A DNA stretch of 64,000 nt from Hemerocallis citrina (lineage: Eukaryota > Streptophyta > Magnoliopsida > Asparagales > Asphodelaceae): contig CM030363.1 in the NCBI GenBank assembly GCA_017893485.1, positions 174,184,686 to 174,248,685 of the forward strand, in the 5' to 3' direction. The position numbers and the translations under genes are program-made. A model generated the notes under the pieces. That model had not been told where the DNA came from. It did not search any database and worked only from the letters and a program-made list of their open reading frames with translations. Below are positions 44,845-56,671 of the stretch, piece by piece (the stretch's first letter is position 1; each line of letters opens with the position of its first letter).

Positions 44845-45362
44845 TGATGCTGCTTGTTTTTGGGTGTAGGGGCAACATGTGTGAGTTCTTGTAATTTGTG
44901 AAATGGAAAGGACGACACTAGCGTTGATATGATCCTCGGGCTGTACGTTCGGCTCAGGGGTAGCAGGAGAGATGTAGAGGCTGAGTGCTCGGCTTGGATC
45001 TTCGTGGTTCGGCTCGGATATTAATGGCTCAGGTCAGATCTTGTTACCTGCACAATGCCTAGAAATGCCAGGAGAGTTTTCGGCGATAGGCCCTCCGACA
45101 AACTAGTCAGTCACTGAGAAAGCAATAGTAGCTACGGTTCAGGGGGAAAACAATTTATTACCTTGAGAAGGAAGGAGGGGCTTTAGTATTTATAGGCAGG
45201 GGCTAACGGGTCCCAGACCTTGATGGGCCAGGTCGGACCCGTTAGCCAGTGGGCTTGAACTGATCGAAGCCCATTGGACTTGTTTGACTTCATGATCATA
45301 GGGGAGCACAATCTGAGGAGATCTAATGGTCCATATGAGGCCATGTCATTTATACCATATCA
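44845..45362 (-). repeat. 5' LTR of element B
   Basis: 518 bp partner of 21498-22016, with a TATAAATAC box (minus reading) near 45187-45196. The second GGTAT follows at 45363-45367. Confidence 0.9.
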
Positions 45363-45367
45363 GGTAT

Positions 45368-46380
45368 GTTGATGTGATTAAGGATATGACTGAAGGAGTA
45401 ATGACCACAATTAGAACAAACACATGAGAGAGTAATGAATTCCCTATTACAATAGGTTTACACTAAGGCTTGGCTTTAAGTGCCTACCTCTTTGCTTTGG
45501 GTATAGATGAATTGACATGAGAAATATAAGATGAGGTGCCTTGGTGTATGTTTTTTTTGCCGATAATGTCGTCTCAGTGGACGAGACTAGCGCAGGAATT
45601 ATTACTAAATTATAATTGTAGAAAGAAACTTTGGAAGCTAGATGCTTTAGAATAAGTAGAACTAAGACAGAGTCTATGAAATGCAATTTTAGTGATATTT
45701 GAAACACAAATGAGGAAGTAGTGAAGCTTATGGTCAAGAAATATCTAAGCAAGACCGCTTTAGATATTTATGTTCGATTTATACAAAGAGATGAAGAGAT
45801 TTGTGAAGATGTTATACATTGGATTCAAGCAGGGTGGCTTAAGTGTAGAACTGGTAGTGGTATTTTGTGTGATAAACATATGTCTTCTAAGTTGAAGGGA
45901 AAATATTATAGAACGACTGCTAGACCAGCAATTATATACGAAGCATAGTGTTGGACAACCAAGAAACAATATGTCCAAAAAATGAGTGTAGCAGAAGTGA
46001 TTATGCTAAGATAGATGTGTGGTAAAATTAGGAAGGATAAAATCAGGAATGATAGAATTAGGAACGAGTATGTATGAGACCTGGTAAAGGTAGCTCTTAT
46101 TCAAGATAAATTAAGAGAGAATCACCTTAAGTGATTTGGACATGTCGCACATATACCTAGTAGCGCTTCCATTAGAAAGATTGATTTGATAAGTATTAAG
46201 AGTAGAGTTAGGGACATGGGAATACCTAAACTTTCTTGTATATAAATGGTTAGAAAAGATATGATAGCTTGTGGCCTTACAGAAGACATTGAGCTAAACC
46301 GTGCAGAATGAAAAAACTAGCGTTCATGTAGCCAACCCCAACTAGCTGGTAAAAATGCTTTGTTGTTGTTGTTATTATTT
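45368..46380 (+). pseudogene. RTE-type LINE reverse transcriptase, 3' part
   Basis: Continues the reading cut at 21497: VIKDMTEGVMTTIRT, an FPITIGLH.GLALSAYLF block, then PWCMFFADN, where the catalytic F-A-D-D has D to N. KTESMKCNFS, EDVIHWIQAGWLKCRTGSG, LKGKYYRTTARPAIIY, QKMSVAEVIMLR and FGHVAHIPSS follow, which are standard RTE-clade C-terminal landmarks. Many stops. It ends with (TTG)n near 46361-46373, typical of RTE tails. Confidence 0.8.
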
Positions 46381-46385
46381 TTGTT

Positions 46386-46853
46386 TTAACTAGGTCACTT
46401 GATACATCTACTGTTCATTCTGAGATTATGGCTGGTAATGGTGATCTTGTTTAGCCTGATGCAAGTGCAGGGAAACGTAAGAAGTCTGCAAGGATCAAGA
46501 GGAGGCTTGAGTACCTAAAGGATTTTGTACAGAGTACAAGTGCAGTTGCTATTGGAGTGTATCAGTATGCTATGGAAGTGTATTGGTTTATCTGTAATGA
46601 ACGAGTAGTGTGCATGAACGTTTGAGTGAAAAGTTGGCGGGAATAAGGAATAGGGGAGAGTAACTATTTTTGTCATGTAACGATTATAAATAGCTACCGA
46701 TTGTAACAAATTGGGATTATGCAATGAATTGAATCTTGATTTCATTTCCTGATCTGATCTTTTTCTCTGTCTCTGTTCTTCCCTAAATCCCTAAATTCTT
46801 GTCCAATTATTTGATTCAATCGTATCATCACTCCATATACAATATCTTATAAT
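46386..46853 (+). other. Possible LTR-retroelement remnant
   Basis: A reading GKRKKSARIKRRLEYLKDFV near 46470-46530 resembles the last residues before the 3' LTR in some plant retrotransposon polyproteins. The sequence after it has a TATAAATAGC box (46686-46695) and CTCTGTTCTTCCCTAAATCC, LTR-like in style. No partner LTR is in the window. Confidence 0.3.
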
Positions 46854-46899
46854 TTATATTTACTTTATACTTTTTTTTATCATAAAAGGTGGGCCATAG

Positions 46900-46901
<2 letters not shown>

Positions 46902-46932
<31 letters not shown>
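46902..46932. repeat. Poly(C)31 tract near the LINE 3' end
   Basis: Thirty-one C residues (poly(G) in the LINE sense strand), about 30 bp before the oligo(A) tail. Probably expanded after insertion. Confidence 0.9.
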
Positions 46933-46933
<1 letters not shown>

Positions 46934-47159
46934 TTTCATTAAAAAGTTTTTAACAAAACGACAATCAAGAACCGAAAAATGATGTTCATCTCACCCTACA
47001 CGTGGGCCATGATGCTCATACTCCGCAAAATAGAGACCCTGTCCCGTAAAGATCCCACCCAAAAGAACAGAGAAAATAGTTCATTACAAAACACTTCGAA
47101 TGCCAGAAGCATCGAGACAAAACAAAACCAAATAGCTAAGAGTAACTCCTTAACCAGTC

Positions 47160-50100
47160 GAGACTAGAGAACCTCGTCCCGCCATTCACTCCTCTGTGGA
47201 CCCTTCCCTTTCCTCTAGGTCTGCATCACTTATAGGGGCAATGATGTCTGCATACATCCCTTTGACCTTCTTTATTGACTCCTTACCTGCCGTTTGAGAC
47301 CAGAATATGATATTAGAGATAATTTTGAATAACAATTGTTGATGCATGATGTGTGTGTGAATTATTCTAAAAATCCTATTATTTTGCTCTAACCAAATAC
47401 CCCACAAAATTGCCGCTACCCCAATACCCCAAACGTCGATGCACTCCCTACGAACATGATAGTCTTTCCAGTTCCCCCAGATGTCTTGCATCATTTCTGG
47501 GAGAGGGCCTACAATACTAAGTCTTTGCAGAAAATCTGTCTATATTGGCCTAGCAAAATTACAAGCGATGAGTAGATGATTTACTGATTTGCTATCCACC
47601 CCTCACATAACACACTGGACCGGCCCTTGCCACCCTCTCCTCGCCAAGTTATCCCATGTTAGAATGGCGCTTCTACTTACCAGCCAATAAAAGGCCCTAA
47701 CCTTCAGTGGGATTTTAACCCTCCATACTGGGTCTACAGCCCTAATACCCCCATCATTTAACCATTCATAGGCCAACCTGATCGAGAAAATGCCCCCTTT
47801 TCCTGACTCCCAGCGAACTTTGTCTTCATGTTCCTGACATGTTGGTTTCCAGTCCTGTAAGAAAATGATAATTGACTGTTTTTTCTTCTTGCCTCACAAC
47901 TAATTCTTCATGTTAGTCTATGTTTCCATTCTTCATTCCTCCAATTTCTATTCACCTAATCATTTTTGTCTGTAGCAAATTTATAGGCTTCCGGGAATCT
48001 TCGCTTTAAATTGATAGGGCCACACCATCTTTCCTTCCAAAAGCAGGTAGTTTCCCCATTCTCGATGGAGAAAGTGGTACCTGATATAATGATATCTCTG
48101 GTACGTGTCACCCCTCTCCGAAACCTAGACATAGACCCTGTATTCTTCTGTTTTCGATATAGACAACCGTCTATGGTATAGGCCCTCTTAACAAGTGTGG
48201 CCCATTTTGCCTTGGGCTTAATTTTAAGTTTCCACCATTATTTGCAGAGTAGAGCTTGATTCATCTGGCGCAGGTTTATCACCCCTAATCCTCCAAATTC
48301 TTTACATCTGCATACCATGCCCCATTTGATTAGTGAGTAGCCTTTCCCATTCTTTCCTGATCCATGCCATAGGAACTGTCTTCTCAGTCTATCGGCTTTC
48401 TTGATTACCCAACCAGGAATCTGAAAAAAAGACATATAATAAAGCGGAATAGAAATGATGAACGAGTACAGCAAGGTAAGCCTCCCTCCAAAGGACAGCA
48501 TCTTACCCTTCCATCCTTCAAGTCTGTGTGCAATTTTGTTGATAAGTTCCTTCCAATGTACCTTCCTGATGTTCCTGCTCCCGATTGGCAAACCCAGATA
48601 CTTAATCGGCAGACAGTTTATGATTCCTGCAATGGTGTTGCCTGCCATCCCGGCTTCTCCCAAGAAGCGATAGAACTTTTTGAAAGTTAACTTTCAATCC
48701 TGACCATTCTTCGAAAAGGTATAGTCCCTATTTTAGCAGTGCAGCCAGAGTAATGTCACATTCCCTAAATATTAATGTGTCATCCGCATATTGAACGTTC
48801 ATCACCGCGGATACCCCCCTCCTCATGCCCAGCCCCTTGATAAGGCCATTATCTCTATAAACCTGTAGCATTCTATGTACCCCATCAGCCACCAAAGTGA
48901 ACAACAAAGGTGATAGAGGGTCCCCCTGTCTCAGGCCCTGCCTACACCTAATTTTCTTCCCTGGAGCCCCGTTGACTACCACACTGACCTTGGCAGTTGT
49001 AAGCCAGGTTTTGATCCAGCCTTGCCACCTTGACCCAAACCCTCGCCTCCTAAGAATCTCCAGTATGCATTTTCATTCTACCTTGTCATAAGCCTTCTCG
49101 AAGTCCAGCTTTAACATGAATTCCGCCTTCTTACGCCTCTTGGTGTCTTGTATTACTTACTGAACTAATGCCACACCTTCTAAAATATCCCTCCCCATGA
49201 TGAAGCCTGACTGATACTCCTCCATGATATCTCCAATCAGTCCCCTCAGCCTATTAGCCAGGACCTTCGATATGATTTTAGCTGAGCAGTTGATTAGGCT
49301 GATCGGTGAAAAATCCCCGATCTCTGCCGACCCCTTTTTCTTAGGGATAAGACAAATGTTGGCATGGTTAAATCTACTCAAATCAAGATTCTCTTCGAAA
49401 AATGCCTGCATGACTTCAATAAAGTCAAATTTCAGGGTTTCCCAGAAATGCTTGTAAAAGAACACCGAAAACCCGTCTGGGCCTGGAGACTTATCCTGGC
49501 CCATCCCCCAAATTGTTGCCTTGACCTCCTTTATAGTGAATGTATCTTGTAACGCTGCCACTCTACCCCTGGTAGTTCCCTGTAGTTCCACCCAAAGGTC
49601 TTCTACAGACTCACGTTGTCCCTCTTTGCATTCCCCAAATAGCTCCCTGTAGGTGGCCTCCACATGCATAGGAATCTGACATTTCTCTGTAACTGGGACC
49701 CCGTTAATATTCAACGAGTGAATGAAGTTATTCCTGCGTCGAATGCTTGCGATCTTGTGGAAATATTTAGTATTTGCATCCCCCTCGGCCAGCCACTTTA
49801 CCCTTCACCGTTGTTGCCATGTAATTTCCTCCCTATTGTATGTTTGTATTATATTTTGTCTAAGTGTCGCTAATTGTTGGAACTGGATATCATCCAACCC
49901 CTCTGTTTCTTCATTCCTTTCCAGTTCCGCAATTTCTTTCAGGACCGATTCCTTCCTTTTCAATATATTCCCAAACTTGTCCTTATTCCACTTGGTCAAC
50001 CTCCTCCCGAGTCTTGATAATTTCCTCACCAGTCTCGTTGCTGGTTCCTCATGTGGCAGGAAACATTCCCAGTTTTTTGGACCAGTTCATGGCACTCCTT

Positions 50101-50940
50101 GGAAGTAAGCCACATTTTCTCAAAGCAGAACATCCGTCTCTTCCTAACACCTCCTTCCCCGGTGCCAATCATTAGCGGGATGAGGTCTGAAGTATTGCGG
50201 ATACACGATATTTCCATAGACAAGGGGAACTTCATTTCCCAATCGGTGGACATAAGAATTCTGTCAAGTTTAGCGAGAACTGGGTTCCTCCGATGGTTCG
50301 ACCAAGTGAAGCTACGGTTATTCACCGGCATTTCCATAAGCATAAGATTTGCAATCACCTGATTAAATTTTCTTTTGTCGTGGCCGTTGCTCGTACCACC
50401 GCTTCTTTCGTGCGAATACCTGACTATATTGAAGTCACCCCCAACCACCCAAGGCAAGCTCCATCTCCCCCTAATGTGCAATAGCTCATCCCACAGTGCT
50501 TGCCTATGCAGTCTATTATTAGGGCCGTAAACCGCTGTAATTAATTGCTTCCAGCCATCCCTTCTTCTTTGCAGCACCACCGAAACGGTAAATTGCCCTA
50601 CCCAGTCATCCAGTAAGTCAAAATTATTGGTATTTACTACGACCATGATCACCCCCCTCCCTACCCAGTCATCCAGTAAGTCAAAATTATTGGTATTTAC
50701 TACGACCATGATCACCCCCCTCCCCCCCCCCCCCCCCCCCCCCCGCAACGCTCCTATAGCGTCCCTAACCCTCCATTCCTTAATATTGTCTAACTTGAGA
50801 CCCTTGATAACCATGTCTGTCGGTTAAGTCAATTTTGTCTCTTCCAAACAGACCACATCGATTTTTTAATTTCTAATTACCTCGCCCACCATCCTACGCT
50901 TGGCCACCTTACCAAACCCTCTAACATTCCAGAATATGAT
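47160..50940 (-). pseudogene. L1 ORF2: endonuclease and reverse transcriptase
   Basis: Starts near 50940 with FWNVRGFGKVAKRRM, then a CLEETKL motif. The AP-like endonuclease follows (50026-50814) with AVYGPN, VVGGDFNIVRY, FTWSNHRRNP and LDRILMS. The usual S-D-H-x-P catalytic motif reads SDLIP, so the histidine is lost. Reverse transcriptase: KSPGPDGFSVFFYKHFW, NHANICLIPKKKGS, YQSGFIMGRDILEG (49157-49714), DFEKAYDKVE, QGLRQGDPLSPLLFTLVADG and VQYADDTLIF (48777-48793 codes YADD). Then LPIKYLGLPIGSRN (48238-48663) and a zf-RVT-like end (47186-47494: ECIDVWGIGVAAILWGIWLE). This protein nicks DNA and copies the RNA at the nick. About ten stops or shifts separate the pieces. Confidence 0.85.
50618..50744. 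repeat. 63 bp in-frame duplication plus poly(C) in the L1 endonuclease
   Basis: Two copies of a 63 bp unit encode GRGVIMVVVNTNNFDLLDDWV twice in tandem on the minus strand (only 21 codons each). The second is followed by a C run of about 20 at 50723-50743 that reads as polyglycine. The unit starts and ends in ACCCCCCTCCC, so slippage between C-rich ends is a likely cause. Confidence 0.85.
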
Positions 50941-51039
50941 GTTAAACATTAAATAAACTGGACCCTCTCGTTCCCTGACTAATTGATCCCGACCCTACTA
51001 GATATGGAGAGACACAATCTGCAATTGCATCTTCTCCTA

Positions 51040-53588
51040 TTATCCCCTGGGCCTTGGCAATGTTATCCATTTCCCTACCCTTATTACTTCAATAATGTTT
51101 GTGTATGCAGAATGCTCGAAATGTAGCTTAATACCGCAGATATTTGCTAATTGGATTAACATGGTATCAAGAATAGAACCAAAAATAGAGATCAGAGTAT
51201 GTATACCTGCGATGTATTCGTAGCTCTTTTGCTTGCCCATCCTTTGGTATATTTCCTTCACCGTAATTGACTTTTGTCCCCTGTCTCTTTGCCTATCTCT
51301 GCACCTAAAACCCACCTTACTCTTTTCAGCTTTCTTCTTCTTTACAGCAACTATCCTTGGAGTGTCCTCTGATGTAATGTCGAGCCCATTCCCATCCCCT
51401 CTTTGATGTTCATCACATCCGATCGATTCATTATCTGTATCCGACGACCCCTCTGAGTTCTTCTCCTTCTCAGTAGCCCAGTTCCCTAACATTTCTTTCA
51501 CCCTCTTGCTGACTTCTCGTTGCACTCTTTTTTCAACTTCTTTTTTTAAGAATGCTTCCATTTTTGCTCCTTCCTCCTCATCTCCTTCATCAGCTACTTG
51601 GCTAGCGGGAGATAATATTTTCTTAAACCCACACCCCACATCAGGAGCTCTTAGTATTGCCTTGGATGGATGCTCCAACACAAATCCCAAACTCACAGTA
51701 CTAGGGCCCAAGTTCCTATCAGCAAGAGAGATCGGCTCCAACTCTTTCGCCATCTTTTCCGCAACCTCGAGCCCTGAGGAAGTATGACACTCCTCCCCCT
51801 TGGAATAGTGTACTAGCTTTGTAGAACCCTCAATCCCTGTCTCTGATCGCACTCCAAAAACCAGTGCACCCTGTACCATCTCTAAAGGTAGGGTACCTAC
51901 TTTCACACTAGCCACTGAAGTGACACGCCCCCTGCTAATCCTATCCTCTGTCCTAACAACTTGTGCCCTAGCCATCTCTCCTTCAGATAGGCTAAGATGA
52001 AGTAGCTCCAAGGCTGGACCCACACACCGTTGGATCAGTTTAGTGGATTTTCCAAAAGAGAACTCATCTACCGTAGGATCTCCTCGCGAATAGCGCTCCG
52101 CACCGATTAGAGATTGGAGAGAGCCGAACTGAACCGGTTCATCATGAACGAACCGTTCATCTTCTTCCTCCACCACCTTTTTTCCCGCCGCAATCTCAGC
52201 CCAATTCGCCGGCCTACGGTCGCCCCCTTCCTCGATGAACAACTATTTTTTGACCGGAGCTTTCGATCCCTCTCTCGCTGCCTTCGAAACTTCACTTACT
52301 CCCTCTACCCGAATTTCGACCTCAAAATAGTGATTTTCTACCATGGTTCTAATCTTCTCAGGAATCATGTGAGTGTTGTTGCAAGCGATCCTCGCTCTGG
52401 CGTACCCCCCCTCCTGCCTTGCCATCGCTGCATCGAGCTCCAAAACGACCCCGAACTTCCTAACCAGATCTTGAAACCCACAAACTTCCCAACAGTGAAG
52501 AGGCAAGCCCATGATCGTGATCCAAGTTGCTGACGACGGATCGTTCACGATGGCACCTTCGCCACTTGACCATGGTTTAATACCTATGCCAAATCTTCCT
52601 CCGATAATATTAATCTCATTCCTCCTTGCGAGTGCCGCGACTCCTACCGTCGACGGGAACTCCACAAGACAGTAATCGTTCACTTTATGCAGCACCCAAC
52701 TTCTTCTGTTGAACAAATTCGATAGGTTCTTCAACCCTGTGACCACCTCTGATGTAGATGGCCTACCCCGCACAGCCCTAATCACTCCCCATGTCGACTT
52801 CAGCACTTCTTTGGTAGCTCTCATCTTGCCGGTGATCGTGATGATAACGTGGCCAGTAACTCGCTTAACGGCAGTCATATGCGACCCCTCCACTGGCTTC
52901 CCTCGCCTCATCTCACCCCTTATACTGCAGTCTTGGACTTTGTGTCCCGGTATCTTGCATTCGAAACAAACGAATACCCCTATCGGACATTCCTCCTTGC
53001 GATGAAGATCGCCACAATAAAAGCAAGTGCTAGACCTGACATTCCCCCTGAGCAGCTCATGCTTCTTAGTTGATCTTGATCGGATAGTTTCCCACTTCCC
53101 CTCGTCCCCCTCCTCCTGAACCAAGTTGACGTTGTTAAACCCCTTCTTGCATCCAAGGTCCCGTAAGGCGGAGAGAAGCTCAAGCTCGGTGAACCTGGAC
53201 GGAGTTTTATCAATGGAAGGAGACTTCGCAGTAGAGATAGCAGCAATCGAAGAGTGATGACAGAGCTGGAACTGAGGCAAAATGGTGTTTGTCGGAGATC
53301 TATGCGAGGCCTGACGCTGATGAAGAGGAGAGGTGTTGACCGTAGTAGGACTCCGCTGTTGATGAAGTTGATGATGATGATGACTAGGGAATGTTGTGGT
53401 GACCCCCCCGGTGGCCAGTCGCGTCTCATGTCTATCCACGTGATGCTGCCCCGGGCTTCTTTGTCTATGACCTTCCTGCACAAGAGTTCTTTCCCATGCC
53501 TAGAGCGAGGGTGACGTCGCTCCTCGTCGCTGCTAAGTTCATGTCGGATCCACTCCTTAGTGTCCCATCTGCTGTACTCCCCTCTCAT
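51040..53588 (-). pseudogene. L1 ORF1 (RNA-binding, gag-like)
   Basis: Probable start at 53588 (MRGEYSRWDTKEWIRHELSS). A frameshift near 53480 leads into the long frame 53481-52243, and a single TAG at 52243-52245 separates it from the same-frame remainder 52242-51040. Near residue 150 of the long frame are two zinc-knuckle-like motifs, CFYCGDLHRKEEC and CFECKIPGHKVQDC. A DUF4283-like domain follows (SWVLHKVNDYCLVEFPSTVG; WITIMGLPLHCW). The last part is Glu/Lys-rich (KKEVEKRVQREVSKRVKEML), probably coiled coil. ORF1 binds LINE RNA in the ribonucleoprotein. With only two lesions, it is better kept than ORF2. Confidence 0.8.
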
Positions 53589-53693
53589 GCCTACGCTAGC
53601 GAAGGAGAAGTGTAAGGTTTAGAGGTGTAGGTGAGGTTGTGGGTGGTAGGGCATGAAGGCAATAATGTTAGAAGTATTACATTTACTTTTTAC

Positions 53694-55590
53694 TTTTTCC
53701 GTCCAAACTTTCAGTGTTTTAGTGTCTCCGTTTTATTTGTTATTTCTTCGTATAGTGGATGAGGTGAAAACCAAGGCCTCTAATTGTTTTATTTGCATAA
53801 CCAGAAAATAAGGGGCAATTCTTGGTCTAAATTCATTGTCTAATTTTGCTTAAGTGCCCCAATTGGAAGTGGGCACACCTAATGGAAGACAATCATGAGC
53901 AAAGAATAGGATAACGTTCTCTTAAAAGCAAGCTTATGTCCACATCACTCCTGTCAAGACATGGCATAACTAGGAGATATTTTAGAGAAAGACATGGAGT
54001 TAGGACAGAGCTGGAGATGACAGTGAGACTTATAATGGTAGCACTAACGGTATGGAAATTTGTTTAATAAATCCACAATCCATATGCAAATAGATCCAGA
54101 ATCCATTGCCGAAAAAGGCAATAGGATTTACCTATCTCGTTGTGTGATTTATTCATTTTGTCATCGTTCAGCCCTAAGTCCTAACTGCCTCGTGATGTGT
54201 GTTGGTCGGTTCTAACACTCCACTAGTTCACCTTAGTGAGCAATTGAACTGACCTCTCACTAAAGAGAGAGGACTTATCATTTGAACTCACAAATGGGTG
54301 GCTCTTATTGCACAAATATTGTCTGGCCCCTTGGCAGACACTGTGACTTTCAATAAATCTCTTGACTTATACAACTCTCGTATAAACCCCTCATATTTGA
54401 AATTATATCCAAAAAGTCCTTTTGTAACCACAAAGCAAATAATAAAGATATACAATACATAACTAGCATTTACTTTCTTCTAATACCAAAGTGCGCTTAA
54501 TCTAAAATTCCCAATCCTTTTTCTCCCTTTCATCCTTTTCTCTTTCTTGCTCATTCATTTTTTTCTGTTTCATACATTTATCTTTCTTGGCAATGCTAAA
54601 TTCTTCTCCTTTCTAAAAAAAAAGCCTATATTTTTTTCTCCCAAACCAAAACTCTTAACATTTCCTTAAAATTTCATGCTTCCCAGGCTCTTGATCAATC
54701 TCCTGATCCTAACCCTCAATCTTTCCATTGCGTCCACATCCTCTCTCTATCTTGGATAAGGGCAAATGTGTCATTTGAAAAAAAATGCAAGGTATTTCAT
54801 ATTATTAGTTTATAAGAAATTGTACAAAGAGGCTTTTTAATTTTTAATTTTTTTTTAAAAATACGGACCGGTTTATAAGAGAGTTGAAAAAGTCGAGAGG
54901 TTTGTCCAAAAGGCCTTTGACCATATATACCATTTTTAACCATTGATATCTCACGGTCTTACTTAGGAGTAACAAGTCTTGCCAACTGTACTACGCATCT
55001 TGCTATCTTTAAAAATGGATCTTTGATAGAAGCAATATTACACTACTGGGTCTTAGCTTAATTCGGCCCATAGTTAGGGATATTCCTTTAGCTAATTCAA
55101 GGCACATTCAAATTATCAATAAATCCAAGCATTTGCGTCAGTACCGCCTGAAGCTTCTGACACACCAGCACTTCAATGGGGATTTGTGTTGCAGTGATGA
55201 TGGGGAAATGGTTAGAGGCCACGCCACATGTTGAGAGGTCATTGGCAGATCATAATTGTTGAAGTTATAGGCATCATATGTATATATTCCAACATTATTA
55301 TATAATTTGTGTTGTATAGGACACATAATGTATATGACTTTCAATCATGAATATCAGAACCATTGACTTATTGGTTGAACTCGCTTCGGCCGATAAGCCC
55401 TTCAAGTCGATATTGACAATATATACCACCTGGAAGCAGTATGCTAGGTATATCGAATATCTAGGGCATAATGCTTTAAACAAAACAATAGCCGCCAAAC
55501 ATAATTCATAATTTCACATATTCATCCTTTACAATCCTAAAGCATTAAATAGATTATTCTTTACACCGGAGAGATAAGAGATCGTCGGAT
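53694..55590. other. Non-coding stretch, no gene recognised
   Basis: About 1.9 kb of AT-rich sequence. Short frames at 55138-55498 have no recognisable domain. T/A-rich parts near 54780-54900 suggest decayed repeats, but I could not match ends. Confidence 0.35.
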
Positions 55591-56671
55591 TCGTCGTTGT
55601 TGTTTCGTTGTCATCATCCGCATCCCCTCTTATTCTCAAACCATCGACCTTGTTGACCTACTTGGCGTCCACACCTCCTCCGAGCGTAGCAATCCCTTGC
55701 GCCACCCTCACCTTCAATCGCAGCTGCATGCAACAAAACCTCCAACTCCCGTCGACGTCCTCATGCTCACAGCTTCCTGATCCATCACCATTGCCGTGCC
55801 TAGTTGTCGCCGCCCGTGTCGCACCCTGTCAACGCCACTGTCAAAGACCAACAAGGATAGCTTCCTTCCTTGCTGCCACTGCTGCTAGGGTTTCTCCTAA
55901 ACCCTAGCCCTTCTCCTCTTGTTTCTTTTGGTCTCAAACATGAAGCAACCCAACTTGGTCCAACCTAGTCCGAGTCAACTTCTGCTTTGCGCCCCAATCG
56001 AACCGGCCGTACCCGATCCAATCCAATCGGATCCACCTCTTTTGCTGCACCCGACCCACTCCCGACCCCATCCAACCGGGTCTTGACTATGGATCCTAAC
56101 CGAACTAGACTCAACACATTTGGATCCAAACCAAATTATACCTAACAAAACCTGATCAATGTTGAGTTCATGTTTAGTTCAAATTTACCCCGTTTGAGTT
56201 CGAATCTAACCAGAACCTTACATCACTGTTTGCTAACCTCACCTGACCCACTGCTGTAGCAAACCTGAGATATTAAGTTCAGACCCGGAACCAAACCAGT
56301 CAGATCCATACCTGTTTAGAAGATGGTTGAATCTGGACTGAAATAGCCAGAGACATTATGGGCACGTTTTGACCCCAAAAACGGACGAATTATAAAATTC
56401 ATTCTAAATGGAACTTGTATATCTTTGAGTCTCCTTTGAAACTAATGGTTATACACTCCAATTGGACCTCTGTAGCACCAGGAAAGGTCATTTTACTACA
56501 CTTGTGAGCAGAAATCCGAGAACATGTTAATTCGTTAACATTGGGGAGATTTTTAAAATATAAGATAAGTCTATTTGATATTTAGTTTTGATTTATACTA
56601 TGTTAAACTTCCTTCTATGTACTAAAACTCAAAATAAAATTATTTTTTGATAAACCATACTAATAGCTTTA
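55591..56671. other. C-rich then unremarkable stretch, no gene supported
   Basis: A 99-aa plus frame (55608-55907) in a C-rich 300 bp looks like the leader of a gene or LTR (GCTGCTAGGGTTTCTCC...AAACCCTAGCCC) but contains no domain. The next 700 bp is full of AACCNGACC and GGATCC-like words and non-coding. A retrotransposon leader is possible. Confidence 0.3.

Larger units (their letters stand above)
21498..45362 (-). mobile_element. Element B: Tat-lineage Ty3/gypsy retrotransposon with nested insertions
   Basis: LTRs 21498-22016 and 44845-45362 (519/518 bp), flanked by the identical 5-mer GGTAT (21493-21497; 45363-45367). On the minus strand the order is LTR, primer-binding-like site, gag, protease/RT/RNase H, a second RNase H-like domain, integrase, tandem repeats, antisense ORF, tandem repeats, polypurine tract, LTR. 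The second RNase H and the antisense ORF between pol and the 3' LTR mark the Tat lineage. Removing a 3.0 kb solo LTR and a 7.0 kb Athila-like element leaves about 13.9 kb. The first 100 bp of the LTRs differ at about eight positions by eye, so the insertion is old and pol is riddled with stops. Confidence 0.9.
46871..53676 (-). mobile_element. L1-type LINE, near full length, inactive
   Basis: Minus-strand element with ORF1, endonuclease, reverse transcriptase and a C-terminal zf-RVT-like region in the standard order. It has an oligo(A) tail (T run 46871-46878 on plus). A 17 bp direct duplication flanks it: GTATAAAGTAAATATAA (46854-46870, minus reading) and GTAAAAAGTAAATGTAA (53677-53693), 15 of 17 matching. 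At 6.8 kb it is close to full-length plant L1. Stops, frameshifts, a 63 bp duplication and a lost catalytic residue make it inactive. Confidence 0.85.

Noticed and set aside
51506..53514. Plus-strand frames across the L1 element
   Set aside because: Complements of ORF1, whose zinc knuckles and DUF4283-like motifs are on the minus strand.
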